Shown here: positions 45,187 to 54,041 of the stretch, piece by piece | Layout of the letters: every line of letters starts with the position of its first letter | Numbering within the stretch: position 1 is the first letter of the stretch | Source: Pontibacter cellulosilyticus | Lineage (GTDB): Bacteria; Bacteroidota; Bacteroidia; Cytophagales; Hymenobacteraceae | Length of the DNA: 64,000 nt | Assembly (NCBI RefSeq): GCF_014306105.1 | Contig: NZ_JACRVF010000005.1 | Span: 1-64,000 of the forward strand | Reading direction: 5' to 3' | Made by a program: the position numbers and the translations under genes | Notes under the pieces: model-generated | What the model was told of the DNA's origin: nothing | The model's database searches: none | The model's input: the letters and a program-made list of their open reading frames with translations, nothing else

Positions 45187-47361
45187 GTGAGCAAGAATGT
45201 AATAATCGGAGTGTTGGTGCTGATGAGCATCTCCCTGCTAGGTGTGGTGGGGCTGCAACTCTATTGGATAACCGATGCCATACATGTAAAGCAGGAAGAG
45301 TTTGACCGCAGCGTGAACGAAGCCTTGGCCAAAGTAGTGGAGAAATTGGAAACCCAGGAAGCAGCCAATGTGGTGGCAAACCAGTTTTCGTCGCTGCAAA
45401 ACGACTCTGCTGCCCTGCAAAAAGAACCAGCACCAGCTAAACCGGTAAAACAGGAAGTAGTCGCAGCCAAAGCTGCCCCTGCTACAAGTATAGCTGCCTC
45501 TAAAAATACAGATGTAGCTGGGCATCAAATCCGTAAAGCAGAAAACGTATCTCAATTTACCAGGAATTCTGCGAATGGGGGCAGCACTTCATCTCCCCCT
45601 AAAAAAATTCAGCTATACTTCAGCAAGGCGGACTCTGCTAAGGTAAAGCAGGCAATAAGCAGAATAAGCGGTACCAAGACTACCATTGTTCCGTCTACCA
45701 TACACGGCGATGCTATGCAGTACCAGCGCCTTACACCTGCTGCAGCGGAATCGCTTAGCGTTGCCCACCTGCGCAAGGGCGGCATTTACCAACTGGAGCC
45801 GGTAACCGATACGATCAAATTTTTCAGGATTGACAAGAGGCCCGTGAGGATTTCTGTGGATACCCTGAAGAATATGGCTGTAAGAATGGATAGCCTGCTT
45901 CGGCTAAGTAAGCAACCTAAACGCTTTCGCCCGGTAGAGATAGCCTCCATAGACGTACGGAATGACAGTATCTTCATCATTAAGGGTGAAAGGGAAAAGC
46001 CAGTTTATGTGACCCATAACCCTTCGGCTCAACATAACGGCACACCACTTACTAAAAACAAGACACGGGAACTGCAGCATGCGGCGGGGCAGCCGGAAAC
46101 CCATATCTTCAGCTTTCGGACATCTGCGAGCACCTCGCCCGGCACAACTAGACGATTTGTGTACAAAGATTCTATGCAGGCTGCCGTTACACCTCTGAAG
46201 CCGTCAATGGCACCAAATAAGAACATAAAGACCTCTGCTATAAACAAGATCGAGGTTAAAAAGGACATGCTAAATGATGTAGTACAGAAAATGGTAGTGG
46301 AATATGTTGTAAAGGACGAGCCGCTGCAAAAGCGACTGAACCTGCAGACGCTCCCGGAACTGCTTAAATCTGAACTTGAGAACAAAGGCATTAACCTTGA
46401 TTTTGGATATTGGGTAGTATCCGGCCAAAACGACACCGTAGCCACCAACAATTTACAGCCGCTAAAAAAGCTTGATGTGCCAAAGTATAAAGCCAGCCTT
46501 TTCCCGAACGATATCTTTGACAAGCCCGATTACCTTGGTTTATACTTTGCAGATAGTCGTACCTATGCCATTAAATCGCTGTGGGGTATGTTGTCTTTGT
46601 CTGCCTTGTTCACGCTGGTAATGATTGCCACCTTTGGCACCACCATCCATATTATTTATAAGCAGAAAAAGCTGTCGGAGATGAAGAATGACTTCATCAA
46701 TAACATGACGCATGAGTTTAAAACCCCAATAGCCACTATCTCGCTTGCCACAGATGCCATAGCCAATCCGAAGATTTATGAGCATCCGGAAAAGATTAAG
46801 CATTACACCGGCATTATAAAGCAAGAGAACAAGCGCATGAACGTGCAGGTAGAGAACGTACTGCAAATTGCCCGGCTGGAAAAGAATGACTTTAAACTCG
46901 ACTTTAAACCGGTTGATGTGCATATACTTATCACAAAAGCCATTGAAAGTATACGTCTACAGGTTGAGGAGCGATTAGGGCAGATTCATATACAGCTGAA
47001 TGCGCTGCAGCACGAACTCAACTCGGATGAGGTGCACTTGTTTAACGTAATCTGTAACTTACTGGACAATGCCAACAAATACTCCCCTACTTCTCCTGAT
47101 ATTAAGCTTGTGACGCAGAACGTAGCGGGTGGCCTGTTAATAGCTGTTGAGGATAAAGGCATGGGCATGAGCAAGGAAACACAGCAGCGCGTATTTGATA
47201 AATTTTACAGAGTGCCGACAGGAAACCTGCACAATGTAAAAGGCTTTGGCCTTGGCCTAAGCTATGTTAAAGCCATTGTTCAGGCACATAAAGGAAACGT
47301 GCGCTTAAAGAGTGAGCCCGGCAAAGGAAGCCGCTTCGAAATATTTTTACCGTTAAGCTGA
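45187..47361 (+). CDS. Sensor histidine kinase
   Basis: 724 residues. The start is GTG; an in-frame TAA directly precedes it (45184-45186), so no earlier start exists. TM1 covers about 5-26 and ends QLYWITDAI, a common Bacteroidota sensor N-terminus. A long extracytoplasmic region (about 27-455) follows, then TM2 (about 466-490). The HisKA segment has MTHEFKTP (H509). HATPase_c follows with NLLDNANKYSP, EDKGMGM and GFGLGLSYVKAIV. It is paired with the OmpR-type regulator downstream and divergent from a secreted T9SS protein. Confidence 0.93.
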   Translation: MSKNVIIGVLVLMSISLLGVVGLQLYWITDAIHVKQEEFDRSVNEALAKVVEKLETQEAANVVANQFSSLQNDSAALQKEPAPAKPVKQEVVAAKAAPATSIAASKNTDVAGHQIRKAENVSQFTRNSANGGSTSSPPKKIQLYFSKADSAKVKQAISRISGTKTTIVPSTIHGDAMQYQRLTPAAAESLSVAHLRKGGIYQLEPVTDTIKFFRIDKRPVRISVDTLKNMAVRMDSLLRLSKQPKRFRPVEIASIDVRNDSIFIIKGEREKPVYVTHNPSAQHNGTPLTKNKTRELQHAAGQPETHIFSFRTSASTSPGTTRRFVYKDSMQAAVTPLKPSMAPNKNIKTSAINKIEVKKDMLNDVVQKMVVEYVVKDEPLQKRLNLQTLPELLKSELENKGINLDFGYWVVSGQNDTVATNNLQPLKKLDVPKYKASLFPNDIFDKPDYLGLYFADSRTYAIKSLWGMLSLSALFTLVMIATFGTTIHIIYKQKKLSEMKNDFINNMTHEFKTPIATISLATDAIANPKIYEHPEKIKHYTGIIKQENKRMNVQVENVLQIARLEKNDFKLDFKPVDVHILITKAIESIRLQVEERLGQIHIQLNALQHELNSDEVHLFNVICNLLDNANKYSPTSPDIKLVTQNVAGGLLIAVEDKGMGMSKETQQRVFDKFYRVPTGNLHNVKGFGLGLSYVKAIVQAHKGNVRLKSEPGKGSRFEIFLPLS

Positions 47362-47462
47362 GCGAGGTACAGATGCAGTCTTTAGCGTCTTACACGCTAC
47401 GAAGAAGCGAAGTACAACTAACTAAACAAATAATAAATCAACAACCAGCAACTAACAAAGCC

Positions 47463-48161
47463 ATGAACATACTACTTGCCGAAGACGACCCTAATTTTGG
47501 GATTGTGCTGCGCGATTACCTGGAGCTACACGACTACAATGTAACGCTTTGCAAGGATGGCTGCCTGGGCATAACTGCTTTCCGGAAGGGCAAGTATGAC
47601 CTGTGCATTCTGGATGTGATGATGCCTGAAAAAGATGGATTTACGCTTGCCCGTGAGATAAAGAAGTTAAATCCCGAAACACCTCTTATTTTCCTGACGG
47701 CCAAGGCTATGAAAGAAGATATGCTGGAAGGCTTTAAGATTGGTGCAGACGATTACATTACAAAGCCTTTCGACTCGGAAGTGCTGCTGTATAAAATAAA
47801 GGCAGTTCTAAACAGAAAATCTCCGGTACAGCCTGAGCAGAAAGAGCAAAATGATTTCACGATTGGCCAGTACAAGTTTCAGTCGAACCTGCGCATTCTT
47901 TCTCACCCCGACAGTGAGGTAAAGCTATCTCCTAAAGAGGCTGAGCTGCTTAAGATGCTGTGCCTGCACCTGAACGACGTATTGCCCCGCGACCTTGCCC
48001 TGGAAAAGATCTGGCACGAAGATACCTACTTTACGGCTCGTAGTATGGATGTATACATTGCCAAACTGCGCAAGTACTTAAAGCAAGACCCATCCGTGGA
48101 AATCATAAACATACATGGCCGCGGCTACAGGTTATGTGTGCACAACGGTGTTATGATGTAG
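47463..48161 (+). CDS. OmpR-family response regulator
   Basis: 232 residues from the ATG at 47463. An ATG at 47403 and a longer frame from 47373 exist, but MNILLAEDD is the normal receiver start. The receiver has D8/D9, phospho-acceptor D51, T79 and K101. The C-terminal winged-helix domain (about 130-228) has SPKEAELLKMLCLHLNDVLPR and IINIHGRGYRL, typical of OmpR/PhoB. It probably binds the two GTTAA arrays upstream of the kinase gene and so controls both the system itself and the divergent secreted protein. Confidence 0.93.
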   Translation: MNILLAEDDPNFGIVLRDYLELHDYNVTLCKDGCLGITAFRKGKYDLCILDVMMPEKDGFTLAREIKKLNPETPLIFLTAKAMKEDMLEGFKIGADDYITKPFDSEVLLYKIKAVLNRKSPVQPEQKEQNDFTIGQYKFQSNLRILSHPDSEVKLSPKEAELLKMLCLHLNDVLPRDLALEKIWHEDTYFTARSMDVYIAKLRKYLKQDPSVEIINIHGRGYRLCVHNGVMM

Positions 48162-48411
48162 TGTTACTTCACTTCTAAGCTGCCCTATTGCAGCACCTGT
48201 TTTGCACCGTTAATATGTGCTTTATATAGGTTGCTATAACATCAAATGCAGGGCTGTAATTTTTCGCAAATTTTTTCTTTAAGTCAGGGTTTATCTGCTC
48301 TGACTATCACGATTTTACTATTATATTTACCGGATTTTTGCGCCTATACTTATTTAGGTGTTTAGTAAATTGAGCTTTCCGGAAATAATATAGAAAAACA
48401 ACTTTTAGCCC

Positions 48412-49062
48412 ATGAAAAAATTTTTACTTTTTGCCCTGCTTTGTATCACAATGGCAAGCTGTGGCCCAGAAATTTACCAGGCAGCCTCTTTCAAGGAGGT
48501 TAAAAACAACCACAAAGTGGTAGCAGTTATGCCTTTTGAAGTGACGATTGAATCCAGAAAATTGCCAAAAGGTGTAACTATGGAAATGATCCAGGACCAG
48601 CAGCGCGACTATGGCTATGGGATACAGAGCGATGTTTATGGTTACTTCCTGAAGGAGATGAGCAAAAACAAGTATACTGTAAACTTCCAGGATGTGAGCA
48701 AAACAAATGCTATCCTGAACAGCTATGGTATCACGTATGATGAGCTGCGTTCAAAGTCAAAAGATGAGATATGCCAGTTATTGGGTGTGGATGCCGTTGT
48801 TTCCGGTAAAACATCCATGTATAAACCTATGTCTGATGGTGCAGCTATTGCTGTTGGAATTGTAACTTCTGCAATGGGTGCAGGTGTATGGGGAAGAACA
48901 AACACCGTAAACACAACCATCACAATACACGAAGCCACCGCAGGTGACCTAATGTGGAAATATGATTACCAGGCTTCTGGTAGCATCGGCAGCAGCAGAC
49001 AGTCACTTACAAATGCTTTAATGCGCAACTCTTCCAAGAAATTCCCTTACAAAAGATCTTAA
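48412..49062 (+). CDS. Putative lipoprotein
   Basis: 216 residues, ATG start at 48412. The signal peptide ends in a lipobox MASC with the acceptor Cys near residue 17. The mature protein starts with a KVVAVMPFEV strand and has GVDAVVSGK and a Gly/Ala-rich hydrophobic stretch (GAAIAVGIVTSAMGAG), features reminiscent of CsgG/GNA1162-like periplasmic lipoproteins, though I cannot assign the family firmly. A strong terminator follows. It stands alone in its strand context. Confidence 0.75.
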   Translation: MKKFLLFALLCITMASCGPEIYQAASFKEVKNNHKVVAVMPFEVTIESRKLPKGVTMEMIQDQQRDYGYGIQSDVYGYFLKEMSKNKYTVNFQDVSKTNAILNSYGITYDELRSKSKDEICQLLGVDAVVSGKTSMYKPMSDGAAIAVGIVTSAMGAGVWGRTNTVNTTITIHEATAGDLMWKYDYQASGSIGSSRQSLTNALMRNSSKKFPYKRS

Positions 49063-49094
49063 TACCTAACCGGATAGCACAAATAGTTTAAAAC

Positions 49095-49144
49095 TTAAAC
49101 ACAGCGGGCAGCTAACATATCAGTTAGCTGCTCGCTGTGTTTAA
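49095..49144. terminator. Long hairpin terminator
   Basis: A 22-bp stem (49095-49116 with 49123-49144) has one G-U position and a 6-nt loop, between the convergent genes ending at 49062 and 49226. Confidence 0.8.
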
Positions 49145-49225
49145 AAACAACAGGCTACTACCAGAAGTAGCAGCCTGCCCTAAATCACCAAAACACAGTT
49201 ATCTAAACTTTCAATTATTCATTAT

Positions 49226-49906
49226 TTAGAAGCTAAAGCCAACAGAGGCCTTAACAACGCGGTTGTAAGTTTCAAAGCTGCCGTTAGAGTCGATTGTATT
49301 TAAACCGTAATCATACCCTGCGCTTATGTTAAAGCCGCTTGCAAACCTGTAACCAAGGCCACCTGTCACCCCAAAGTCAACTTCTCTAAAACCGCTTTTC
49401 ATATCCCACTCTCTGTTAAGGGCTTTAAAACCAAGGGCACCTGCTTCGGCCTGTATTTTATTAGACACCAGGTAAGAAACCTGCGGACCACCAAAAATAT
49501 GGAACCCCTCTCCTACGTATACTTTCGCCAGAATAGGCATGTCGATGTACTCGGCTTTGTTTGTCAGGGTAAGGTTGGCATTCAGGAACTCCACTTCTTC
49601 AATAGGTATTTTGCCTATCAGGCGGGTACCTTTTTGTGAGTATTGCAGGCCTGGCTCGATCTCGAAACCTGGTGCAACAGGTATAGTTACATAGCCTCCC
49701 ACATGGAAGCCTTCACGCATTTTGCGGCTCACAGAGCCATCTGTAAGGTCTATCAGATCCTGGGCACTGTTTACTGTTTCGCCCTGCCACTCTGCAAGGT
49801 TTACACCGGCTTTTACACCAAACCTAACTGGACTCTTCTGCTGCGCATTTACTTTTGTGGCTACAAAGCCCAAGACAACAGCTATAAGTAAAAATATCTT
49901 TTTCAT
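49226..49906 (-). CDS. Outer-membrane beta-barrel protein (OmpA/porin-like PorT family)
   Basis: 226 residues from the ATG at 49906; the frame extends to 50002, but the signal peptide MKKIFLLIAVVLGFVATKVNAQ begins at 49906. The mature protein begins RFGVKAGVNLAEW and alternates amphipathic strands with Gly/aromatic turns (GFEIEPGLQYSQKG, IFGGPQVSYLV, GGLGYRF), ending VKASVGFSF with a terminal Phe, as needed for barrel insertion. It is the common outer-membrane beta-barrel fold (PorT-like) of Bacteroidota. The specific role is unknown. Confidence 0.87.
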   Translation of the reverse strand: MKKIFLLIAVVLGFVATKVNAQQKSPVRFGVKAGVNLAEWQGETVNSAQDLIDLTDGSVSRKMREGFHVGGYVTIPVAPGFEIEPGLQYSQKGTRLIGKIPIEEVEFLNANLTLTNKAEYIDMPILAKVYVGEGFHIFGGPQVSYLVSNKIQAEAGALGFKALNREWDMKSGFREVDFGVTGGLGYRFASGFNISAGYDYGLNTIDSNGSFETYNRVVKASVGFSF

Positions 49907-50114
49907 GGTAGTAATCTTTAATGTTCCGTCTGGATTAAGTAAGCTGCGCTGCTTGCTTTTGCACAATGGAAAAACCATGCCAAAAAGATTTACTCTTTTC
50001 AAAAAAGTTCATTTGTTTTTAAATATATTATTGATAATCAGAATAATACCTCTTAATAATTTTTAGATTTCCTTAGAACACACCCGATTTATACTTCTCT
50101 TAACATCAATTCCA

Positions 50115-50122
50115 TACCTTTG
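50115..50122 (+). promoter_or_regulatory. Candidate -7 element of the nucleoid-associated protein gene
   Basis: TACCTTTG matches TAnnTTTG, 26 nt before the ATG at 50149. Confidence 0.45.
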
Positions 50123-50148
50123 CAGTTGCAACTGAAAGCCGAAGTATA

Positions 50149-51198
50149 ATGAAGGATAGATTAGAGGTGCGCCTGAAACAACTGGCCGTACACAGGGTAG
50201 GAAACAAATCAAAAGATGAGGGAGTAGTGGTATCGAAAGAACTGGTAGAACTGCGCGATGAGCAGCTGTCGGACCTGCTGCTGAATTACTTTCTGTCGCC
50301 GTTCAAGCAAGAGGAGTTTTTCAGGTTTACCCATACTTCCGACCTTACGCTAAACGAGATGTTTGCCTATGCTGCGCTTATTTTTACCGAGCCAAGCAAG
50401 TTTCATGAGTATTCGGTGCACATTCTTAACCACCTTTACGAGCAGTCGGACCATCCAAAAGTTAAAAGCGGTGAGCTGTACGTGGTGCACTTCTCTGGTT
50501 GCCTGATGGAGGACGACATTGTAGATGCAGTGGGTATTTTTAAATCGGAGAACAAGGACACCTTTCTTACCATACAGGACGAGCAGGACGACCTGAACGT
50601 GAACTACCATTTCGGAGTGAACTTAAAGGGTGTTGACAAAGGCTGCATGATCTTTAACACCGAGGCTGAGGATGGCTTTAGGGTGAAACTGGTAGATGCC
50701 AATGGCTATGATGCTGCTTTCTGGAAAGAAGACTTCCTTAACGTTACAGAGTTAAAGGACACAAATTTTAACACTAAAGCGGTGCTTAACCTTTGTAAAG
50801 ATTTCTCAGAAGAGGTGTTTGCGCAAAAGGAGAGCAAGAAAGCTCAGGTAGATTTTATCAGCCGCTCGGTAGACTACTTCTCAAAAAGCGAGACTTTTGA
50901 CCTGGAGGAGTTTACCAGCAGCGTGATCGATGAGCCGGAGACCAAGGAACGGTTTATGAACTATAGTCAGTCCTATGCCGAAGAGCGTGACATTGAGGGC
51001 TTCACAGACTTTACTATCAATAAGAATACCGTAAAGAACATGAAGCGCAAATTCCGCAACTTTATTAAACTAGACACCCAGATCGAGATCAAGTTTAGCG
51101 GCTATAACCCAGAGCAAAGCGAGCAGTATGTAGAGCGCGGCTTTGACCAGGAACGCGGCATGCACTTTTATAAAGTATACTTTTACAGCGAGAGCTAA
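50149..51198 (+). CDS. Nucleoid-associated protein (NdpA/YejK family)
   Basis: 349 residues, ATG start at 50149. The N-terminal KQLAVHRVGNKS, the SGELYVVHFSGCLMEDDIVDAVGIFKSE block and the GVDKGCMIFNTE segment fit the 37-kDa nucleoid-associated (NdpA) family, cytosolic proteins found with the chromosome in Proteobacteria and common in Bacteroidota. No partner gene is nearby. Confidence 0.85.
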   Translation: MKDRLEVRLKQLAVHRVGNKSKDEGVVVSKELVELRDEQLSDLLLNYFLSPFKQEEFFRFTHTSDLTLNEMFAYAALIFTEPSKFHEYSVHILNHLYEQSDHPKVKSGELYVVHFSGCLMEDDIVDAVGIFKSENKDTFLTIQDEQDDLNVNYHFGVNLKGVDKGCMIFNTEAEDGFRVKLVDANGYDAAFWKEDFLNVTELKDTNFNTKAVLNLCKDFSEEVFAQKESKKAQVDFISRSVDYFSKSETFDLEEFTSSVIDEPETKERFMNYSQSYAEERDIEGFTDFTINKNTVKNMKRKFRNFIKLDTQIEIKFSGYNPEQSEQYVERGFDQERGMHFYKVYFYSES

Positions 51199-51305
51199 CG
51201 TTTACCAGAAACTATAGCCCAGGCGCTGTTGTTAACAAACCTTGAAACAAAGTATAAACAGGAACGATACTTGCTCTTAGAAGCAGTAGAAAATAAGCCC
51301 AAAGT

Positions 51306-51746
51306 ATGAAGAGATTAATTGTAGCTATCATGTTTGCCTTTGCCGGTAGCGTAGCCTATGCGCAAACCACGGCAGCAACACAGAATACCGCCACTCAGGC
51401 ACCCGCTGATAAAGCCCTGGAACAACGCGCCAACGACATTACGGCCGGTATGGCCAAAAACCTGCGTCTTACGCCAGAGCAAACTGCAAAAGTTAAAGCT
51501 ATTAACCTTACGGGCATGCGCCAGGTAGAGGAAGCGAAAGTAAAGTATAAAGATGATCCCCGTATGGTAGTGAAGCAGATTGACATTATCAGCCAGACCA
51601 GGTTATCCCAGATAAAAGATGTGCTAACGCCGCTGCAGTTTCAGCAGTACCAGGACCGCCGCGAAGAGAAAATGGGGGTGCCTAACGAAGCAAAAAGTAA
51701 CCCTAACCAGCGAAAGCAAGGGCCAATGAGCCAAGAAAGTTACTAA
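51306..51746 (+). CDS. Small exported helical protein
   Basis: 146 residues with signal peptide MKRLIVAIMFAFAGSVAYAQ. The mature part is a helical Lys/Gln-rich protein with the LRLTPEQTAKVKAI and LTPLQFQQYQ motifs seen in Spy/CpxP-like and related LTxxQ periplasmic proteins. The exact family is uncertain. Its stop codon touches a 24-bp hairpin. Confidence 0.75.
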   Translation: MKRLIVAIMFAFAGSVAYAQTTAATQNTATQAPADKALEQRANDITAGMAKNLRLTPEQTAKVKAINLTGMRQVEEAKVKYKDDPRMVVKQIDIISQTRLSQIKDVLTPLQFQQYQDRREEKMGVPNEAKSNPNQRKQGPMSQESY

Positions 51747-51798
51747 GTATAAAAGCAGAAAAGCATGGTGTAGTCCATGCTTTTCTGCTTTTATACTT
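51745..51798. terminator. 24-bp perfect hairpin, bidirectional terminator
   Basis: Arms 51745-51768 and 51775-51798 are exact reverse complements around a 6-nt loop. The stem begins with AAGTATA and ends with TATACTT. It sits between convergent genes ending at 51746 and 51806. Confidence 0.8.
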
Positions 51799-51805
51799 CT
51801 TGTAT

Positions 51806-52762
51806 TCAGGCGGCACCTGCAGTGCCCATCTGCTCTATTTCTACCCCTCCTGTTTCTTCTTTTCTTAAGGGCTGCTCTGTTTTTTGCAGTCGCTTGCGCT
51901 GGTGCTCCGTAACCACTGCACCTGGTGGCTTAAAGAGTATTCCCCATACTTCTTTCACCGATCTGGCGTGCTTCAGATCCTCCCAAATATCTACCCACTC
52001 ATGAAAAACCAGGTAAACCGGATTAAAAGATTTAATAGGTGTAGTCAGGCCATAGGTAGGATGCTCCTCCTCCCGCTGGAACGTACCAAACATCCTATCC
52101 CAGATAATAAATGTAGAGCCATAGTTTTTATCCAGATACTTTACATCGGAGCCGTGATGTACCCGGTGATGCGAAGGCGTAACAAAAAAGTACTCTATGG
52201 GTGCCGGTAGTTTTTTGACCAGTTCCGTGTGCACAAAGAACTGATAAAGCACTGCCACTTGGTGGCAGATGAAGAATGTAAATGGATCTAAACCCACAAA
52301 AGGCACTGGCAAGAAGAACACGAACTTAATATGCTGCGTCCAGCCGGTGCGGAAGGATACAGAGAAGTTCATTTTTTCGGAGGAGTGGTGTGTAACGTGG
52401 GTAGCCCACCAGAAACGCTGCTCATGTGAGATGCGGTGCGCCCAGTACCGGCAAAGGTCCACTACGAAAAAACAAAGTATAAACGCCCACCACACACGCG
52501 GCACCGACCATGGCACTAAATTGTACACCACCATGGCCACTGCAAACAGCCATATCTTTAAGGCCCCGCCAAGTATGGTGTTCACCGCCCCAATGGTAAG
52601 CGCAGCCAGAAAGTCCTTTTTATGGTAATAGTCCCGTTTTTTATAAACCCCTACCAGCCACTCCACCACCACCGACAGCACAATAATAGGCACGGCATAG
52701 TGCATCACTGTCAGGTCGTCAAGTCCTCGTAACTGTTCAAGCGTAATCTTCTCTTTTTCCAT
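51806..52762 (-). CDS. Sterol desaturase/fatty acid hydroxylase family membrane protein
   Basis: 318 residues from the ATG at 52762; an upstream TTG frame to 52813 is less likely. Several membrane segments and the three histidine clusters HRISHE, HVTHHSS and HHRVHH of the di-iron membrane-oxidase superfamily are present. The enzyme probably hydroxylates or desaturates a lipid (carotenoid, hopanoid or fatty acid); the substrate is not readable. The C-terminal 40 residues are polar and cytosolic. Confidence 0.9.
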   Translation of the reverse strand: MEKEKITLEQLRGLDDLTVMHYAVPIIVLSVVVEWLVGVYKKRDYYHKKDFLAALTIGAVNTILGGALKIWLFAVAMVVYNLVPWSVPRVWWAFILCFFVVDLCRYWAHRISHEQRFWWATHVTHHSSEKMNFSVSFRTGWTQHIKFVFFLPVPFVGLDPFTFFICHQVAVLYQFFVHTELVKKLPAPIEYFFVTPSHHRVHHGSDVKYLDKNYGSTFIIWDRMFGTFQREEEHPTYGLTTPIKSFNPVYLVFHEWVDIWEDLKHARSVKEVWGILFKPPGAVVTEHQRKRLQKTEQPLRKEETGGVEIEQMGTAGAA

Positions 52763-52954
52763 AGGCACTGGCGGGGGTGTTGCACTTAGCCATATCAACG
52801 GCCGTTTTGGCAAAGGGTTAGGCTGCCATCCTGCTTAAAAGGTGCAAAAAAGCCGGATAAGCAAGCGAAGCGACAGAATGAACTGGCTAACCCTAAACGG
52901 CTTCTGGTTAAAACTGGCATCTAATTTGGAGTGATTCTACTTCAGAAAGTTTTA

Positions 52955-52962
52955 TACATTTG
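52955..52962 (+). promoter_or_regulatory. Candidate -7 element
   Basis: TACATTTG matches TAnnTTTG, 19 nt before the ATG at 52982. A TTTG at 52925 is farther upstream than the usual -33 spacing. Confidence 0.45.
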
Positions 52963-52981
52963 TAGCTTAAATGTCCGACTT

Positions 52982-53173
52982 ATGAACATCAGAAAAAAAG
53001 TTAGAACAGAGATGCCACTGCAAGGCTCAAGATTTGCCGCCTTAGATGCGTTTGTAAAAGCTGCTGAGAAGGAGAACTGGACAGAGCAGGAAGTACAGTA
53101 TGTAATTGACGAAGTAGTAGAGGCCAAAGACGATAAGGAAGGCCTTGAAATACTAAAAGATTATAGCGCATAA
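52982..53173 (+). CDS. Small conserved-looking protein
   Basis: 63 residues from the ATG at 52982 (a longer frame opens at 52931 upstream of the -7 element). It is a compact helical protein: an N-terminal basic stretch NIRKKVR, then amphipathic helices with [20 protein letters not shown]. No signal peptide. I do not recognise the family, but the promoter match and charge pattern support it. Confidence 0.65.
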   Translation: MNIRKKVRTEMPLQGSRFAALDAFVKAAEKENWTEQEVQYVIDEVVEAKDDKEGLEILKDYSA

Positions 53174-53346
53174 CATAGGGCGCCTGTCTCAGTAACTGCC
53201 CCTAGCAAATTTATTTTCTTCGTATTAAAAACCTGTACAACTGTTTTGCCCATCTTTGCATCTACTATAGCAGAAAGGCTGTACTTCGGTAAAGATTTCA
53301 AACCCGAAGCTTAGCCCCTACTAACTGCATACATCATTTTATACTT

Positions 53347-54012
53347 ATGACAAAGAGGATTTGGGCTGCTCTTTTTGCGGCTGTACTTTTTAGCGGCTGC
53401 GAAGACAGTATGCTGGATCCTACCACAGAGGCCACGGGCATTGTGGTAGATCATATAACTAACAAACCTCTATCAGGTGTTACAGTTACTTTAACTGAAG
53501 ACGATGATCGATGGGTTGGAAGATCAGTAGTAATTGCTGAACAACAGACTGACGCCAGCGGTAAATTTGTCTTTAAGTTTGAGTGGAAAGATAGTCCTTA
53601 TACTATTAAGTTTAAAAAGCAGAACTATATATATTCTCGCGTAACATACAACGAACTCTTCCCAAATCTGTCTCCTGTTGTAACGGACTACGAGCTGTTA
53701 GAAAGTCTGAAGAAGAAACAGGAATTTGTAATAGACATGGAGCCTATAGGACAAATAGTTTTAAATGTAGCGCACCCGCAGCCAAATGGCAGAAAACTGA
53801 CTCTAAAACTGGAGAACATGAGTAAGAAGCTCCATTCCCTTAATTTTCAAGCCTTTGAAGGTACAGGACTGACAGATTATAAAATTGATGCCACGGCAAA
53901 TAAGTATACCCGCTATACTTATACGATAGAGGAAAACGGCAAAAGCCAAACCAAAGTTGACTCCATCTTTGTAAATCACATTACACCAACCCCACTAACT
54001 ATAACTTATTAA
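53347..54012 (+). CDS. Lipoprotein with carboxypeptidase-regulatory-like domain
   Basis: 221 residues, ATG start at 53347, signal peptide ending in LFSGC lipobox (C18). Residues about 28-95 (TGIVVDHITNKPLSGVTVTL...TDASGKFVFKF) follow the transthyretin-like/CarboxypepD_reg pattern. The remainder is beta-rich without a known domain. It is surface- or periplasm-exposed by its lipid anchor. The stop is followed directly by a terminator. Confidence 0.8.
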   Translation: MTKRIWAALFAAVLFSGCEDSMLDPTTEATGIVVDHITNKPLSGVTVTLTEDDDRWVGRSVVIAEQQTDASGKFVFKFEWKDSPYTIKFKKQNYIYSRVTYNELFPNLSPVVTDYELLESLKKKQEFVIDMEPIGQIVLNVAHPQPNGRKLTLKLENMSKKLHSLNFQAFEGTGLTDYKIDATANKYTRYTYTIEENGKSQTKVDSIFVNHITPTPLTITY

Positions 54013-54038
54013 AAAAGGAGGCTGCGGCCTCCTTTTTT
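54011..54038. terminator. Bidirectional terminator
   Basis: AAAAAAGGAGGC (54011-54022) pairs with GCCTCCTTTTTT (54027-54038) around TGCG, between convergent genes. Confidence 0.85.
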
Positions 54039-54041
54039 CGT

